From Clostridiales bacterium (GTDB taxonomy: Bacteria; Bacillota; Clostridia; Oscillospirales; Butyricicoccaceae): a DNA stretch of 18,777 nucleotides. The notes beneath the pieces are model-generated. The model was not told the DNA's origin and searched no databases. It was given only the letters and a program-made list of their open reading frames with translations. The stretch is taken from contig DYCA01000025.1 in assembly GCA_019418305.1 (NCBI GenBank), positions 1 through 18,777 on the forward strand, given 5' to 3'. Shown here piece after piece: positions 7,533-16,384 of the stretch. Within the stretch, counting starts at the first letter, position 1. Each line of letters begins with the position of its first letter. The translations under genes were made by a program, and so were the position numbers.

Positions 7533-7994
7533 TTAAAGCTGCGGCAGCAGATTGGCAAGTTCGAGCGCAGCGATAGCGGCGTCCGCGCCCTTGTTGCCGG
7601 CCTTGGTGCCGGCGCGCTCGATGGCCTGCTCGATGTTTTCGGTGGTCAGTACGCCGAAGGTGGTCGGTACGCCGGTCTGCAGGTTGACCTGCGCTACGCC
7701 CTTGGAAACCTCGTTGCAGACATAGTCATAGTGCGAGGTCGAGCCGCGGATAACCGCACCGAGGCATAGAACGGCGCAGTATTGACCCGATTGCGCGAGC
7801 TTGAGCGCTGCAAGCGGGATTTCAAACGCGCCCGGCACCCAGACAAGTGTGATGTCATCGGTGTCTACGCCGTGACGCACGAGCGTGTCCTCTGCGCCGG
7901 AGATCAGCTTAGAGACGATGAATTCATTAAAGCGCGATGCAACGATAGCAAATTTACCTTTGCCGGCAACCAGTTTTCCTTCAAGTACTTTCAT
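7533..7994 (-). CDS. ribH: 6,7-dimethyl-8-ribityllumazine synthase
   Basis: RibH condenses 5-amino-6-ribitylaminouracil with 3,4-dihydroxy-2-butanone 4-phosphate to give lumazine, the penultimate step of riboflavin synthesis. The 153-residue length is typical. Family motifs are present in order: [18 protein letters not shown] near residues 17-34, the substrate-binding [32 protein letters not shown] with the catalytic-region His in the STSHYD segment, [17 protein letters not shown], and [13 protein letters not shown] near the end. A Shine-Dalgarno (GGAGGAAG) lies about five bases before the ATG. It is the last gene of the operon, 33 bases after ribBA, followed by a hairpin. The product usually forms a hollow capsid that can hold riboflavin synthase in Bacillus. 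Confidence 0.97.
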   Translation of the reverse strand: MKVLEGKLVAGKGKFAIVASRFNEFIVSKLISGAEDTLVRHGVDTDDITLVWVPGAFEIPLAALKLAQSGQYCAVLCLGAVIRGSTSHYDYVCNEVSKGVAQVNLQTGVPTTFGVLTTENIEQAIERAGTKAGNKGADAAIAALELANLLPQL

Positions 7995-8027
7995 TTTTTC
8001 TTCCTCCCATGACGTTATAGATTATGA

Positions 8028-9236
8028 TTACAGCATGTGCTTGAACAGATGGCCCATCTTAATCTGCTTGGTGCGCAGATAGAACGCATCATCTTCCTGC
8101 GGGTCAATCTCGATCGGGACACGTTCGACGATTTCCACGCCGAAGCCGTCCAGACCATAGATTTTTTCCGGGTTATTGGTCAACAGACGCAGCTCCTTTG
8201 CGCCAAGGTCCTGCAAAATCTGTGCGCCGATCCAGTATTCGCGCAGGTCGGGTGCAAAGCCGAGTTTGACGTTGGCTTCAACGGTATCCCAGCCCTGTTC
8301 CTGCAGCTCGTATGCCTTGAGCTTGTTGATAAGACCGATGCCGCGGCCTTCCTGCCGCATATAGAGCAGCACGCCGCGTCCTTCGCGATCGATTTGCTGC
8401 ATGGCGGCTGCAAGCTGCTGGCCGCAGTCGCAGCGGCGAGAGCCGAACACGTCGCCTGTCAGGCATTCCGAATGCACACGGCACAACAGGTTTTTGCCGT
8501 CTCCGATGTCTCCCTTGACCAGCGCCACATGATGCTCGCCGGTCAGGTCGTTGATGTAGCCGTAAATCTGGAACTCGCCGAAGCGGGTCGGCAGCTTGGC
8601 GCAGGCCTCACGCACGACATGTTTGTCGTGGCGGCGGCAGTAATCCTGCAGCGCTTTGATTGTGATGACCTTAAGCCCCCACTTCGCCGCATGTTCAAGC
8701 AGCTCAGTTGTGCGCATCATCGTGCCGTCGTCGCGCATGATTTCGCAGCACAGGCCGCATTCTTCCAGCCCCGCCAGTCGGCACAGGTCAACGGTTGCCT
8801 CGGTGTGTCCGTTGCGGGTAAGCACGCCACCATAGCGTGATACCAACGGAAAGACATGGCCGGGACGACGCAGATCTGACGGTTTGGAGTTGGGATCGGC
8901 GCACATGCGGCAGGTGTAGCCGCGCTCCTCTGCAGAAATGCCAGTGGTGGTTTCCACATGGTCTACCGAGACGGTGAATGCAGTCTGATGGTTGTCGGTG
9001 TTGACCTTGACCATTTGTTCCAGCCCCAGCCGCTGTGCCACGGCTTCGCTCATCGGCGTGCAGATTAGGCCCTTGGCATATGTCGCCATAAAGTTGACAT
9101 TTTCAGTAGTGGCAAACTGGGCGGCGCAGATCATGTCGCCTTCGTTTTCACGGTCGGGGTCGTCGATGGAGATGATGATGCGGCCGGCGCGCAGTTCATC
9201 CAGCGCCTCTTCGACCGTGCAATATTGCTGTTTCAT
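8028..9236 (-). CDS. ribBA: Bifunctional 3,4-dihydroxy-2-butanone-4-phosphate synthase / GTP cyclohydrolase II
   Basis: This two-domain enzyme starts both branches of riboflavin synthesis. Residues 1-200 are the RibB half, which converts ribulose-5-phosphate to dihydroxybutanone phosphate. They show the acidic metal site [12 protein letters not shown] (23-34) and [10 protein letters not shown] (141-150). Residues about 205-402 are the RibA half, which opens GTP. They show the zinc cysteines C258, C269 and C271 in [15 protein letters not shown], the [11 protein letters not shown] loop, and [11 protein letters not shown]. No key residue appears lost in either half. AAAGGAGGA lies eight bases before the ATG. 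The gene starts 24 bases after ribE in the order ribD-ribE-ribBA-ribH, as in B. subtilis. Confidence 0.97.
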   Translation of the reverse strand: MKQQYCTVEEALDELRAGRIIISIDDPDRENEGDMICAAQFATTENVNFMATYAKGLICTPMSEAVAQRLGLEQMVKVNTDNHQTAFTVSVDHVETTTGISAEERGYTCRMCADPNSKPSDLRRPGHVFPLVSRYGGVLTRNGHTEATVDLCRLAGLEECGLCCEIMRDDGTMMRTTELLEHAAKWGLKVITIKALQDYCRRHDKHVVREACAKLPTRFGEFQIYGYINDLTGEHHVALVKGDIGDGKNLLCRVHSECLTGDVFGSRRCDCGQQLAAAMQQIDREGRGVLLYMRQEGRGIGLINKLKAYELQEQGWDTVEANVKLGFAPDLREYWIGAQILQDLGAKELRLLTNNPEKIYGLDGFGVEIVERVPIEIDPQEDDAFYLRTKQIKMGHLFKHML

Positions 9237-9260
9237 ATGGATTGTCCTCCTTTTATTTTT

Positions 9261-9914
9261 TTAGAACCCGTGTTGGGCCAGAAATTCCATAGTGATATTG
9301 CTTGAAGCGGATTTTTCAGCCGGTGAATACGGTGTAAGGAGCTTTTCGACATATTTTCCGATAACGTCGCACTCCAGATTGACCGTCTCACCCGGCTTTT
9401 TGTCCAGCAGGATGGTCTGCGCGCCTGTGTGCGGGATGATGGATACCGAAAAACCGGTCTGGCTCACCGCCGCAACCGTCAGACTTACGCCGTCAATTGC
9501 AATCGAGCCTTTTTCCACGATATATCGCAGCAGGGAAGCGGAGGTGTGCACGGTCACCCAAACCGCGTTGTCCTCGCGCTTTTGGGATGCAATTGTGCCG
9601 GTGCCGTCGATGTGACCGGAAACAATGTGTCCGCCGAAGCGACCGTTCAGGGGCATAGCGCGCTCAAGATTGACCGGTGAGCCGCTTTGCAGTGCGCCGA
9701 GGCTGGAGCGCCGCAGCGACTCGGCCATGACGTCTGCGCTGAAGCTGTCTGCCGTCATCGCGACAACGGTCAGACACACGCCGTTGGTGGCGATGCTGTC
9801 GCCGAGCTTGGTGCCTTCCAGCACGGTTTTCGCCGCGATGGTGAGTCTTGCGCCCGCGGCGCCGCGCTCGATACGGCGTACGGTGCCGATTTCCTCAATG
9901 ATGCCGGTAAACAT
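9261..9914 (-). CDS. ribE: Riboflavin synthase, alpha subunit
   Basis: Riboflavin synthase dismutates two lumazine molecules to riboflavin. From the chosen ATG the protein is 217 residues and opens with the family signature MFTGIIEEIGTV. The two lumazine-binding barrels follow, the first with LGDSIATNGVCLTV, the second with GHIVSGHIDGTG and the matching KGSIAIDGVSLTV repeat; the C-terminal helix begins near DVIGKYVEKLL. The frame is open 11 residues further upstream, but that start would lie inside ribD. The ATG at 9914 has GAGGGGGT about eight bases before it, inside the end of ribD, with two bases between the ribD stop and this ATG. The two genes are therefore probably translationally coupled. 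The same gene is called ribE or ribB in different organisms. Confidence 0.96.
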   Translation of the reverse strand: MFTGIIEEIGTVRRIERGAAGARLTIAAKTVLEGTKLGDSIATNGVCLTVVAMTADSFSADVMAESLRRSSLGALQSGSPVNLERAMPLNGRFGGHIVSGHIDGTGTIASQKREDNAVWVTVHTSASLLRYIVEKGSIAIDGVSLTVAAVSQTGFSVSIIPHTGAQTILLDKKPGETVNLECDVIGKYVEKLLTPYSPAEKSASSNITMEFLAQHGF

Positions 9915-9915
9915 A

Positions 9916-11001
9916 TTACAGCACCCCCTCGAGCAGGAAGTCCGCACCCAGCGGCGTGACAGTTGCGTTTTTGAGTGTCAAAGCGTCTGACATATGGGCG
10001 AAACCTGTGCCGCCGAGCGGGGTTTTGGCGGTGCTGCCGCCAATCAGTTTGGGTGCGATATAAGCCTGTACTTTATGGACGATACCTGCCTCAAGCGCTG
10101 CAAACGCCAGCTCTGCGCCTCCTTCAAGCAGGATGCTGTCCAGACCGCACGCCCCAAGCTGATGCATCAGGTCGTTCAAGTCCACTTTGCCGTTTTGTGC
10201 CTTGCACAGCAATAGGTGTGCGCCTGCTTTTTTGAGCGCCGTGGCGCGCTCGTTCCATTCGGTCACGGCGATGACCGTGTCGTTGTCGTGCGCGGTGCGA
10301 ATGAGTTGGGAGTCCAGCGGCGTGCGCGCGTGACTGTCACAGACAATGCGGCACGGGTTGCGTCCGTCCTCGATGCGGCAGGTGAGCAATGGGTCGTCTG
10401 CCAGCACGGTGCCGACGCCAACCATGATGCCGGATAGGCGTGCGCGTGTCTCGTGTACATGACGGCGGGCGGCTTCACCCGTTACCCAGCGGCTGTCGCC
10501 GGTGTACGCAGCAATCTTGCCGTCCAGCGTCATGGCGTATTTGAGTACAACATACGGGGTTTTGTTTGTGATGAAGTGGAAGAATACTTCGTTGAGCTGA
10601 CGGCACTCGTTTTCACAGATGCCGGTTTCGACCGGAATGCCTGCATCCCGCAGAATCTGTGCTCCCTTGCCGGCAACAAGCGGGTTTGCGTCCAGACACC
10701 CGACGAACACACGGCCGATGCGCTTTTCGAGAATGGCTTCTGTGCAGGGAGGGGTGCGGCCCCAGTGGCAGCATGGCTCAAGCGTAACGTATAAGTCTGC
10801 GCCTGCCGGGTCCTCCGTGCAGTTTTTCAGCGCGTTGCGTTCAGCGTGCAGGCCGCCGCAGTATTCATGCCAGCCTTCGCCGATGATGCGTCCGTCTTTA
10901 ACGATGACGCAGCCGACCATTGGGTTAGGGCTGACGTGTCCTGCGCCGCGTTTGGCCAGTTCAAGTGCGCGGCGCATATAAGATTCCGTTTGGTTTTGCA
11001 A
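9916..11001 (-). CDS. ribD: Bifunctional diaminohydroxyphosphoribosylaminopyrimidine deaminase / reductase
   Basis: RibD deaminates and then reduces the pyrimidine made by GTP cyclohydrolase II. The N-terminal cytidine-deaminase-like domain holds the zinc motif HAERNAL (about 52-58) and PCCHWGRTPPC (about 76-86). The C-terminal reductase domain carries VLKYAMTLDGKIA, SRWVTG and GVGTVLADDPLLTCR, and ends with ILLEGGAELAFA. I place the start at the TTG at 11001: GAGGTGA (11013-11007) sits five bases before it, an almost perfect Shine-Dalgarno. The in-frame GTG at 11010 overlaps that sequence and would add only three residues. It is the first gene of the operon, behind an FMN riboswitch. Confidence 0.95.
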   Translation of the reverse strand: MQNQTESYMRRALELAKRGAGHVSPNPMVGCVIVKDGRIIGEGWHEYCGGLHAERNALKNCTEDPAGADLYVTLEPCCHWGRTPPCTEAILEKRIGRVFVGCLDANPLVAGKGAQILRDAGIPVETGICENECRQLNEVFFHFITNKTPYVVLKYAMTLDGKIAAYTGDSRWVTGEAARRHVHETRARLSGIMVGVGTVLADDPLLTCRIEDGRNPCRIVCDSHARTPLDSQLIRTAHDNDTVIAVTEWNERATALKKAGAHLLLCKAQNGKVDLNDLMHQLGACGLDSILLEGGAELAFAALEAGIVHKVQAYIAPKLIGGSTAKTPLGGTGFAHMSDALTLKNATVTPLGADFLLEGVL

Positions 11002-11019
11002 TCGGATCACCTCGCCAAA

Positions 11020-11038
11020 ACAGCCTGTTACGGGCTGT
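11020..11038 (-). other. Small hairpin just before the ribD ribosome binding site
   Basis: A 6-bp stem (ACAGCC with GGCTGT) with a 7-base loop is followed by TTTT and, six bases after the stem, the ribD Shine-Dalgarno. Its role is unknown; it may be chance or part of the leader folding. Confidence 0.35.
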
Positions 11039-11044
11039 AAAATG

Positions 11045-11078
11045 AAAAATCGCCCCGAAAGCAGATGCTTCGGGGCGA
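11045..11078 (-). terminator. Second intrinsic terminator in the ribD leader
   Basis: A 10-bp GC-rich stem (11078-11069 with 11059-11050) and a 9-base loop are followed by TTTTT on the minus strand. It lies between the first leader terminator and ribD. Confidence 0.8.
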
Positions 11079-11092
11079 AACGTCATAAAAAT

Positions 11093-11123
11093 AAAAAATC
11101 TGAAACACAAAATGTGTTTCAGA
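11093..11123 (-). terminator. First intrinsic terminator in the ribD leader (riboswitch expression platform)
   Basis: A perfect 11-bp stem (11123-11113 with 11109-11099) with a 3-base loop is followed by six T residues on the minus strand. It is placed 43 bases after the FMN aptamer and is the likely FMN-controlled terminator. Confidence 0.85.
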
Positions 11124-11134
11124 ACAGCAAACAA

Positions 11135-11163
11135 GCGAAAACGGAACAAAATCCGTTTTTCGC
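11135..11163 (-). other. Hairpin between the FMN aptamer and the first terminator
   Basis: An 11-bp stem with one bulged A (11163-11152 with 11145-11135) starts three bases after the aptamer P1 helix. It has no T-tract directly after it. It could be part of the switching structure. Confidence 0.5.
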
Positions 11164-11165
11164 GC

Positions 11166-11289
11166 ATTCTTCTTTCATCCAGACTATACTGTCGGCTTCG
11201 GAGTTTCACCGAATCATGCATTCGCTTTGAAAAAGCGTCCGCTCGCGGGCTGTACCGCCGGTAGGGAATTGCACCCTGCCCTGAAGAAT
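11166..11289 (-). promoter_or_regulatory. FMN riboswitch (RFN element)
   Basis: The minus strand carries the conserved RFN blocks in order: AGGGCAGGGTGCAATTCCC, TACCGGCGGTA, AGCCCGCGAGC, GATTCGGTGAAACTCCGAAG, CCGACAGT and AGTCTGGATG. The closing P1 helix is ATTCTTC (11289-11283) with GAAGAAT (11172-11166). FMN binding turns down riboflavin genes, here probably by transcription termination because terminators follow. The placement in front of ribD fits. Confidence 0.97.
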
Positions 11290-11335
11290 CCTGATATTCG
11301 GTTTTAGCACAGCAGTCAAATGCTTTGCTGAACAC

Positions 11336-11364
11336 AGTATATACCCGCAAGAACAAGAATGCAA
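11336..11364 (-). promoter_or_regulatory. Sigma-A-type promoter of the riboflavin operon
   Basis: On the minus strand TTGCAT (11364-11359) is followed after exactly 17 bases by TATACT (11341-11336). Transcription would begin about 40 bases before the FMN aptamer. Confidence 0.8.
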
Positions 11365-11373
11365 GCATTTTAT

Positions 11374-11411
11374 GAAAAAATATGCAGAGGCGGCCTTGGC
11401 CGCCCCTGCAT
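11374..11411 (-). terminator. Terminator-like hairpin just upstream of the rib promoter
   Basis: ATGCAG and GGCGGCC arms (11382-11395) pair with GGCCGCC and CTGCAT (11398-11411), with one mismatched pair between them and a 2-base loop. The minus-strand RNA then reads into six T residues. No gene ends here on that strand. The remaining bases to about 11560 hold nothing I can support. Confidence 0.5.
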
Positions 11412-11560
11412 TTGGGAAGAGTATAAAGAAAAGAGAAAAGAATGTGGCTTGTCTACATTTTTATCATAGCGTAGTCACATCAAATCCGGAGCAAAAGAAA
11501 ATCAAATTTGTGCAAAAAAACAGAACAAGGGCAGGGAGCCGGTAAACCGGAAAAGAACGC

Positions 11561-11589
11561 TTGTGAGACAGGCGGGAACGTGCTATAAT
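11561..11589 (+). promoter_or_regulatory. Sigma-A-type promoter of lepA
   Basis: TTGTGA (11561-11566) and a perfect TATAAT (11584-11589) are separated by 17 bases. The expected start site is near 11596, about 35 bases before the lepA GTG. Confidence 0.85.
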
Positions 11590-11591
11590 AT

Positions 11592-11612
11592 TTCCATATT
11601 GCTATTATGGAA
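11592..11612. promoter_or_regulatory. Palindrome over the lepA transcription start
   Basis: TTCCATA and TATGGAA form a 7-bp inverted repeat around a 7-base spacer, directly after the -10 box. The position suits a repressor site; no regulator can be named. Confidence 0.35.
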
Positions 11613-11631
11613 CAGATAAGGAGCTTTCGGG

Positions 11632-13443
11632 GTGAAAAATCGCGAGCAAATTCGTAATTTTTCCATTATTGCGCACATCGACCACGGTAAGTCCACGCTT
11701 GCCGACCGCCTGCTTGAGCAGTGCAAAGCGGTATCTCAGCGCGAGATGGAGGAGCAGTTACTCGACAATATGGATCTGGAGCGCGAACGCGGCATCACGA
11801 TTAAGGCGCGCGCCGTGCGCATGGAATATGAGGCGGACGACGGCAAAACCTATGAGATGAATCTCATCGACACGCCGGGGCATGTTGACTTCAATTACGA
11901 GGTCTCTCGTTCGTTGGCTGCGTGCGAGGGTGCGCTGCTGGTTGTGGATGCGGCGCAGGGCATCGAGGCGCAGACGTTGGGCAACACCTATCTTGCGATT
12001 GACGCGGGGTTGGAGGTTGTGCCGGTCATCAATAAGATTGACCTGCCGGCTGCGGACGCGCCGCGCGTCAAGCAGGAGATTGAGGATATCATCGGCATCC
12101 CGGCCGAGGACAGCCCGGAGATTTCCGCAAAAATGAATATTAACATTCATTCCGTGCTTGAGCGCATCGTGTCGGACATCCCTGCGCCGACGGGCGATCC
12201 GGATGCACCGCTGCGCGCACTGATATTTGACAGCCAGTACGACCCTTATAAAGGCGTTATCGTCTATATGCGCCTGATGGAGGGCTGTATCCGTCCGGGG
12301 ATGAAGGTCAAAATGATGGCGACCGGCGCGACGTTTCAGGTGCTCGAATGCGGCTACATGCTGCCGCTCGGGCTATCCCCTCAGCAGGAGCTGTGCGCGG
12401 GCGAGGTCGGTTATTTTACCGCATCCATCAAGACCGTATCCGACACTCGTGTCGGCGACACGGTCACCGAGGCTGAACGCCCGACGGCGGAGGCCCTGCC
12501 GGGTTATCGTCCCGCGCGGCCGATGGTGTTCTGCGGTATTTACACCGAGGACGGTTCCAAATACCCCGATCTGCGCGATGCACTGGAGAAATTGCAGCTC
12601 AACGATGCGGCGCTGTCCTTCGAGCCGGAAAGCTCGGTAGCGCTGGGCTTCGGTTTCCGCTGCGGGTTCCTCGGCATGCTGCACATGGAGGTCATTCAGG
12701 AGCGACTGGAGCGTGAGTTCGACCTCGATTTGGTCACGACGCTGCCGAGCGTGGTCTATGAAATTGTTAAGACCGACGGCACGGTCGTCCAATGCGACAA
12801 CCCGCATGATTATCCCGATCCGGGCCTCATTGAGGAAGCGCGTGAGCCGTTTGTCAAGGCGACCATCATGACGCCGCAGGAGTATGTCGGCAACATCATG
12901 CCGATGTGTCAGGAGCGGCGCGGTATATTTAAAGACATGCAGTATCTGGATGCCAATCTGGTAGAGCTGCACTATGAAATGCCGATAAACGAAATTATTT
13001 ACGACTTTTTTGACGCGCTCAAGGCACGCACTCGCGGCTACGCTTCGCTGGACTACGAGTTTCTTGATTACCGGCCGAGCGACTTGGTCAAGGTGGATAT
13101 GCTGCTCAACGGTGACCAGGTGGACGCACTTTCGTTTATTGTGCACCGCGAAAAGGCTTACGGCCGTGCGCGCCGTATCTGCGAAAAACTCAAGGAGAAT
13201 ATCCCGCGTCAGCTGTTCGAAGTGCCGATTCAAGCGGCAATCGGCGGCAAGGTCATCGCGCGAGAGACAGTCAAGGCGATGCGCAAGGATGTGCTGGCCA
13301 AGTGCTACGGCGGCGACATCACGCGCAAGAAGAAGCTGCTGGAAAAACAAAAGGAAGGCAAGAAGAAGATGCGTTCGCTCGGCACGGTGCAGATTCCGAC
13401 CGAAGCGTTCATGGCGGTCTTGAAGCTGGATGAGGAATCATGA
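11632..13443 (+). CDS. lepA: Elongation factor 4 (LepA), ribosome-associated GTPase
   Basis: LepA/EF4 is a translational GTPase related to EF-G, with roles in ribosome back-translocation or biogenesis. The 603-residue length is normal. The G-domain motifs are clear: [10 protein letters not shown] (P-loop, about 14-23), RGITIKA (switch I), DTPGH (G3) and NKID (G4). EF-G-like domains follow, then the LepA-specific C-terminal domain with a lysine-rich end ([20 protein letters not shown]) and [12 protein letters not shown]. The GTG start has AAGGAG eight bases upstream; no better ATG is available. The last four bases overlap the start of hemW (ATGA), so the two are translated as a coupled pair. 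Confidence 0.97.
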   Translation: MKNREQIRNFSIIAHIDHGKSTLADRLLEQCKAVSQREMEEQLLDNMDLERERGITIKARAVRMEYEADDGKTYEMNLIDTPGHVDFNYEVSRSLAACEGALLVVDAAQGIEAQTLGNTYLAIDAGLEVVPVINKIDLPAADAPRVKQEIEDIIGIPAEDSPEISAKMNINIHSVLERIVSDIPAPTGDPDAPLRALIFDSQYDPYKGVIVYMRLMEGCIRPGMKVKMMATGATFQVLECGYMLPLGLSPQQELCAGEVGYFTASIKTVSDTRVGDTVTEAERPTAEALPGYRPARPMVFCGIYTEDGSKYPDLRDALEKLQLNDAALSFEPESSVALGFGFRCGFLGMLHMEVIQERLEREFDLDLVTTLPSVVYEIVKTDGTVVQCDNPHDYPDPGLIEEAREPFVKATIMTPQEYVGNIMPMCQERRGIFKDMQYLDANLVELHYEMPINEIIYDFFDALKARTRGYASLDYEFLDYRPSDLVKVDMLLNGDQVDALSFIVHREKAYGRARRICEKLKENIPRQLFEVPIQAAIGGKVIARETVKAMRKDVLAKCYGGDITRKKKLLEKQKEGKKKMRSLGTVQIPTEAFMAVLKLDEES

Positions 13444-14612
13444 GCAAATTCAGTTATAATAATCGGCCTTTGGGGCTGTACCTGCACATTCCGTTTTGTG
13501 TAAAAAAGTGTGCTTACTGCGATTTTTATTCCGTGACAGACGTGGATCTGATGAAAAACTACGTTTCGGCGCTGTTAATGCACATTCGTGAATACGGGAA
13601 AACGTGCAGCGGCTACACGGTGGATACCGTGTACGTCGGCGGCGGCACGCCGTCCTGTTTGGGACCGAAATATCTTGGCCGCATTCTGCAGGAAGTGCGC
13701 AACAAATTTCCGCTTGCGGATGACGCGGAGATTACGGTCGAGTGCAATCCGGAAAGCACGGATAAAAAGGTGCTTGATGCGATGAAAAAACATGGCGTCA
13801 ACCGCCTGTCCTTCGGTGTGCAGTCCGCGCAGGAGGACGAGCTCAAACGTATCGGGCGTATCCATACGTTTGAGCAAGCCAAAGCTGCGGTGGATTTGGC
13901 GCGAGAGAAGGGCTTCGATAATATCAGCCTTGATCTGATGTACGGTCTGCCGTGCCAGACGCAGGAAAAATTCCTCGACTCGGTTGAGCAGTGTCTGGCG
14001 CTTGGGCCTAAGCACTTGTCGTGCTACGGCCTGAAGCTCGAGCCAGCCACCCCGATGGGGCGCGAAAACCCCGTTCTGCCGGACGACGACGCACAGGCAG
14101 ATACTTATCTTGCCATGTGTGATCTACTGCGCAAGAACGGATTTGAGCATTATGAAATTTCAAATTTTGCCAAGCCCGGCTTTCGTTCTCGGCACAATGC
14201 AAAGTACTGGGATTTATCCGAGTACCTGGGTCTTGGGCCGGGGGCGCATTCGTTCATGAACGGCCGCCGGTTCGAGTTTGCAAGGGATATCAAGGCATAC
14301 ATAAACGGTGAGGATATCCTGCGGGACGAGGACGAGGTGCCAACCTTTCAACGGCAGGGCGAATACCTGATGGTGCGCCTTCGCACGGCAGAAGGTGTGG
14401 ATTTCATTGATCTGGAAAAACGGTATAACATCGACTCGACACCATATGAGGAAGCGTTTCGCAGCCTGATGGGGCAGGAATTGGTTGCTCATCAGGGTAC
14501 CCGCTGGTATCTGACCGAAAAGGGCTTTCTGGTGTCTAACAGCATCATCAATACCATCGTTGAGGCGGGGCAGGAGCAGATGGAATCGTCTGCGCCGCCG
14601 GTGTTCCGGTAA
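13440..14612 (+). CDS. hemW: HemW-like radical SAM protein (coproporphyrinogen III oxidase-like)
   Basis: This 390-residue radical SAM protein is of the HemW group, related to HemN but acting as a heme-binding or heme-delivery protein rather than a coproporphyrinogen dehydrogenase. The cluster-binding cysteines are C20, C24 and C27 in [13 protein letters not shown]. There is no further cysteine two residues after C27, which separates HemW from genuine HemN. Also visible are [10 protein letters not shown], the TVECNPES strand, [40 protein letters not shown] and the C-terminal HemW domain from about 300. The start codon lies inside the lepA stop (ATGA), the usual Firmicutes arrangement. The heat-shock genes (hrcA and others) that often follow in Firmicutes are not here. 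Confidence 0.94.
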   Translation: MSKFSYNNRPLGLYLHIPFCVKKCAYCDFYSVTDVDLMKNYVSALLMHIREYGKTCSGYTVDTVYVGGGTPSCLGPKYLGRILQEVRNKFPLADDAEITVECNPESTDKKVLDAMKKHGVNRLSFGVQSAQEDELKRIGRIHTFEQAKAAVDLAREKGFDNISLDLMYGLPCQTQEKFLDSVEQCLALGPKHLSCYGLKLEPATPMGRENPVLPDDDAQADTYLAMCDLLRKNGFEHYEISNFAKPGFRSRHNAKYWDLSEYLGLGPGAHSFMNGRRFEFARDIKAYINGEDILRDEDEVPTFQRQGEYLMVRLRTAEGVDFIDLEKRYNIDSTPYEEAFRSLMGQELVAHQGTRWYLTEKGFLVSNSIINTIVEAGQEQMESSAPPVFR

Positions 14613-14667
14613 AAGACCGGTTGATAGTTTGTTATTCCAAAAAAATATATAAATCGGAGGAAAAAGT

Positions 14668-14937
14668 ATGCGCGCAGTCATCACGGTGGTCGGTAAAGAC
14701 CGCACCGGCATCATTGCCAGAATTTCCGAAACTCTGTACAAGCATGAGGTCAACATTGTTGATATTTCGCAGAATGTCATGGAGGATATGTTCGCCATGG
14801 TCATGCTGGTCAATATCGACAAGTGTACGGTGGACTTCACCCAGTTGGCTGATGTTCTGGACAAGGACGGCGAAGCACTCGGCATGAAAATTCACACCAT
14901 GCACGAGGATATCTTCGACGCGATGCACAAGATTTGA
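14668..14937 (+). CDS. ACT-domain protein (UPF0237 type)
   Basis: This 89-residue protein is essentially a single ACT domain, a small fold that usually binds amino acids. It opens with [20 protein letters not shown], followed by [20 protein letters not shown] and a C-terminal helix ending near residue 88. It belongs to the family often written as UPF0237 and related to GcvR, with unknown molecular role. CGGAGG lies eight bases before the ATG. The stop codon overlaps the Shine-Dalgarno of the next gene, so the two proteins are made together. The two are frequently paired in Firmicutes genomes, as far as I know. A possible promoter in the 55-base gap after hemW is too weak to list. Confidence 0.88.
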   Translation: MRAVITVVGKDRTGIIARISETLYKHEVNIVDISQNVMEDMFAMVMLVNIDKCTVDFTQLADVLDKDGEALGMKIHTMHEDIFDAMHKI

Positions 14938-14947
14938 GGTGCCGTCC

Positions 14948-16312
14948 ATGTCAATGATCAATACCAAGGACATTCTGGAAACCATCAAGATGATCGAAGA
15001 GGAACACCTTGATATCCGTACCATCACCATGGGTATTTCGCTGCGTGATCTGGCCAGCGACGATATCAATGTGCTGGCGGATAAGGTGTATGACAAGATC
15101 ACCCGCCGCGCGGAAAAACTGGTTTCCACGGGCGAACAGATCGAGCGGGAACTCGGCATTCCGATCATCAACAAGCGTATTTCGGTCACGCCTATCGCCA
15201 TGATTGGCGCGGTGACGAATGCAAACAGCTATGTGCCGCTTGCCAAGGCGCTTGATCGCGCGGCAAGTGCAACCGGCGTGAACTTTGTCGGCGGCTTTTC
15301 TGCGCTGGTGCAAAAGGGCTTTGCCAAGGGTGACGAAATCCTGATAAACTCCATCCCTGAGGCGTTGGCCGAGACCAATCTGGTCTGCTCGTCGGTCAAT
15401 GTTGCGTCCACCAAGGCGGGTGTCAATCTGGACGCCATCGGACTGATGGGCCGCATCATCAAGCAGACCGCAGAACTGACGAAGGACAACGATTCGATGG
15501 GCTGCTCCAAGCTCGTTGTGTTCGCCAACGCGGTGGATGACAACCCGTTTATGGCGGGCGCGTTCCACGGCATCGGTGAGCCGGAGACCGTTATCAATGT
15601 CGGCGTTTCCGGCCCGGGCGTGGTGCAGTCGGCTATCCGCCGCGCGGGTGACTGCTCCATTAACGAGGTAGCTGAGGTCATCAAAAAGACTGCGTTCAAG
15701 ATTACGCGCATGGGTCAGCTGGTCGGTGCGATTGCCAGTGAGCGTCTGGGTGTACCGTTCGGCATTGTCGACTTGTCTCTTGCGCCGACTCCCGCAATCG
15801 GCGACTCGGTTGCACGCATTCTGGAGGAAGTCGGTCTGGAAGTCTGCGGCAGCTGCGGCACGACTGCCATTCTCGCTATGCTCAACGACGCGGTCAAGAA
15901 GGGCGGCGTCATGGCGTCCTCGTCGGTCGGCGGCCTGTCGGGCGCGTTCATTCCTGTCTCTGAGGATGAGGGGATGATTGCAGCGGCAGCTTCCGGCGCG
16001 CTCACGCTTGAGAAGCTCGAAGCGATGACTGCGGTTTGCTCGGTCGGTATCGACATGGTTGCGGTGCCGGGCGATACTACGGCCGAGGTCATCTCCGGTC
16101 TGATTGCAGACGAAATCGCCATCGGCGTGGTCAACTCCAAGACGACCGCTGTGCGTGTGATTCCTGCCATCGGCAAAAAAGTGGGCGATATGGTCGAATT
16201 CGGCGGACTGCTGGGTTCTGCACCTATCATGCCGATTGCAACCGGTTCGCCGGCGAAGTTTATTCATCGCGGCGGCCGCATTCCGGCTCCTATCCAGAGC
16301 CTCAAGAACTGA
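14948..16312 (+). CDS. PFL family protein (DUF711/UPF0210)
   Basis: This protein is 454 residues from the chosen start and belongs to the DUF711/UPF0210 family, annotated 'PFL family protein' because of distant similarity to the pyruvate formate-lyase fold. The reaction is unknown. Visible family sequence includes [13 protein letters not shown] near the start, [68 protein letters not shown] at the end and a glycine-rich core. An upstream in-frame GTG (14939) is possible. ATG 14948 is better: the sequence TGAGGTG, which includes the stop of the ACT gene, forms a Shine-Dalgarno six bases before it. It is the last gene of its transcript, closed by a strong terminator. Confidence 0.92.
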   Translation: MSMINTKDILETIKMIEEEHLDIRTITMGISLRDLASDDINVLADKVYDKITRRAEKLVSTGEQIERELGIPIINKRISVTPIAMIGAVTNANSYVPLAKALDRAASATGVNFVGGFSALVQKGFAKGDEILINSIPEALAETNLVCSSVNVASTKAGVNLDAIGLMGRIIKQTAELTKDNDSMGCSKLVVFANAVDDNPFMAGAFHGIGEPETVINVGVSGPGVVQSAIRRAGDCSINEVAEVIKKTAFKITRMGQLVGAIASERLGVPFGIVDLSLAPTPAIGDSVARILEEVGLEVCGSCGTTAILAMLNDAVKKGGVMASSSVGGLSGAFIPVSEDEGMIAAAASGALTLEKLEAMTAVCSVGIDMVAVPGDTTAEVISGLIADEIAIGVVNSKTTAVRVIPAIGKKVGDMVEFGGLLGSAPIMPIATGSPAKFIHRGGRIPAPIQSLKN

Positions 16313-16324
16313 ATATGGCTTTTC

Positions 16325-16363
16325 AAGGCCGCACATCGGACTAAACCGGTGTGCGGCCTTTTT
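16325..16363 (+). terminator. Intrinsic terminator after the PFL-family gene
   Basis: A 15-bp stem with one G-U pair (16325-16339 with 16346-16360), a 6-base loop and a T-tract lie 12 bases after the stop codon. It separates the housekeeping block from the sporulation genes. Confidence 0.93.
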
Positions 16364-16384
16364 GCGTGTGCGGCACGGTGCGCA

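Noticed and set aside
7277..7558. Small open frames on both strands between ribH and the LysR gene
   Set aside because: They contain the terminator-like hairpin, lack convincing Shine-Dalgarno sequences and show no recognisable protein.
8037..8840. Open frame of 267 codons on the plus strand inside ribBA
   Set aside because: It is opposite intact RibBA motifs and the composition is that of a shadow frame.
10961..11368. Open frame running from the rib promoter through the FMN riboswitch
   Set aside because: It consists of the translated aptamer and leader hairpins; the conserved RFN RNA element fully explains the sequence.
12373..13350. Open frame of 325 codons on the minus strand inside lepA
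   Set aside because: The plus strand encodes a complete LepA; the antisense product shows no family motif and no plausible ribosome binding site.
14621..14651. Possible promoter in front of the ACT gene (TTGATA and TATATA)
   Set aside because: The spacing is 19 bases and the region is simply AT-rich; it is not enough to claim a promoter.
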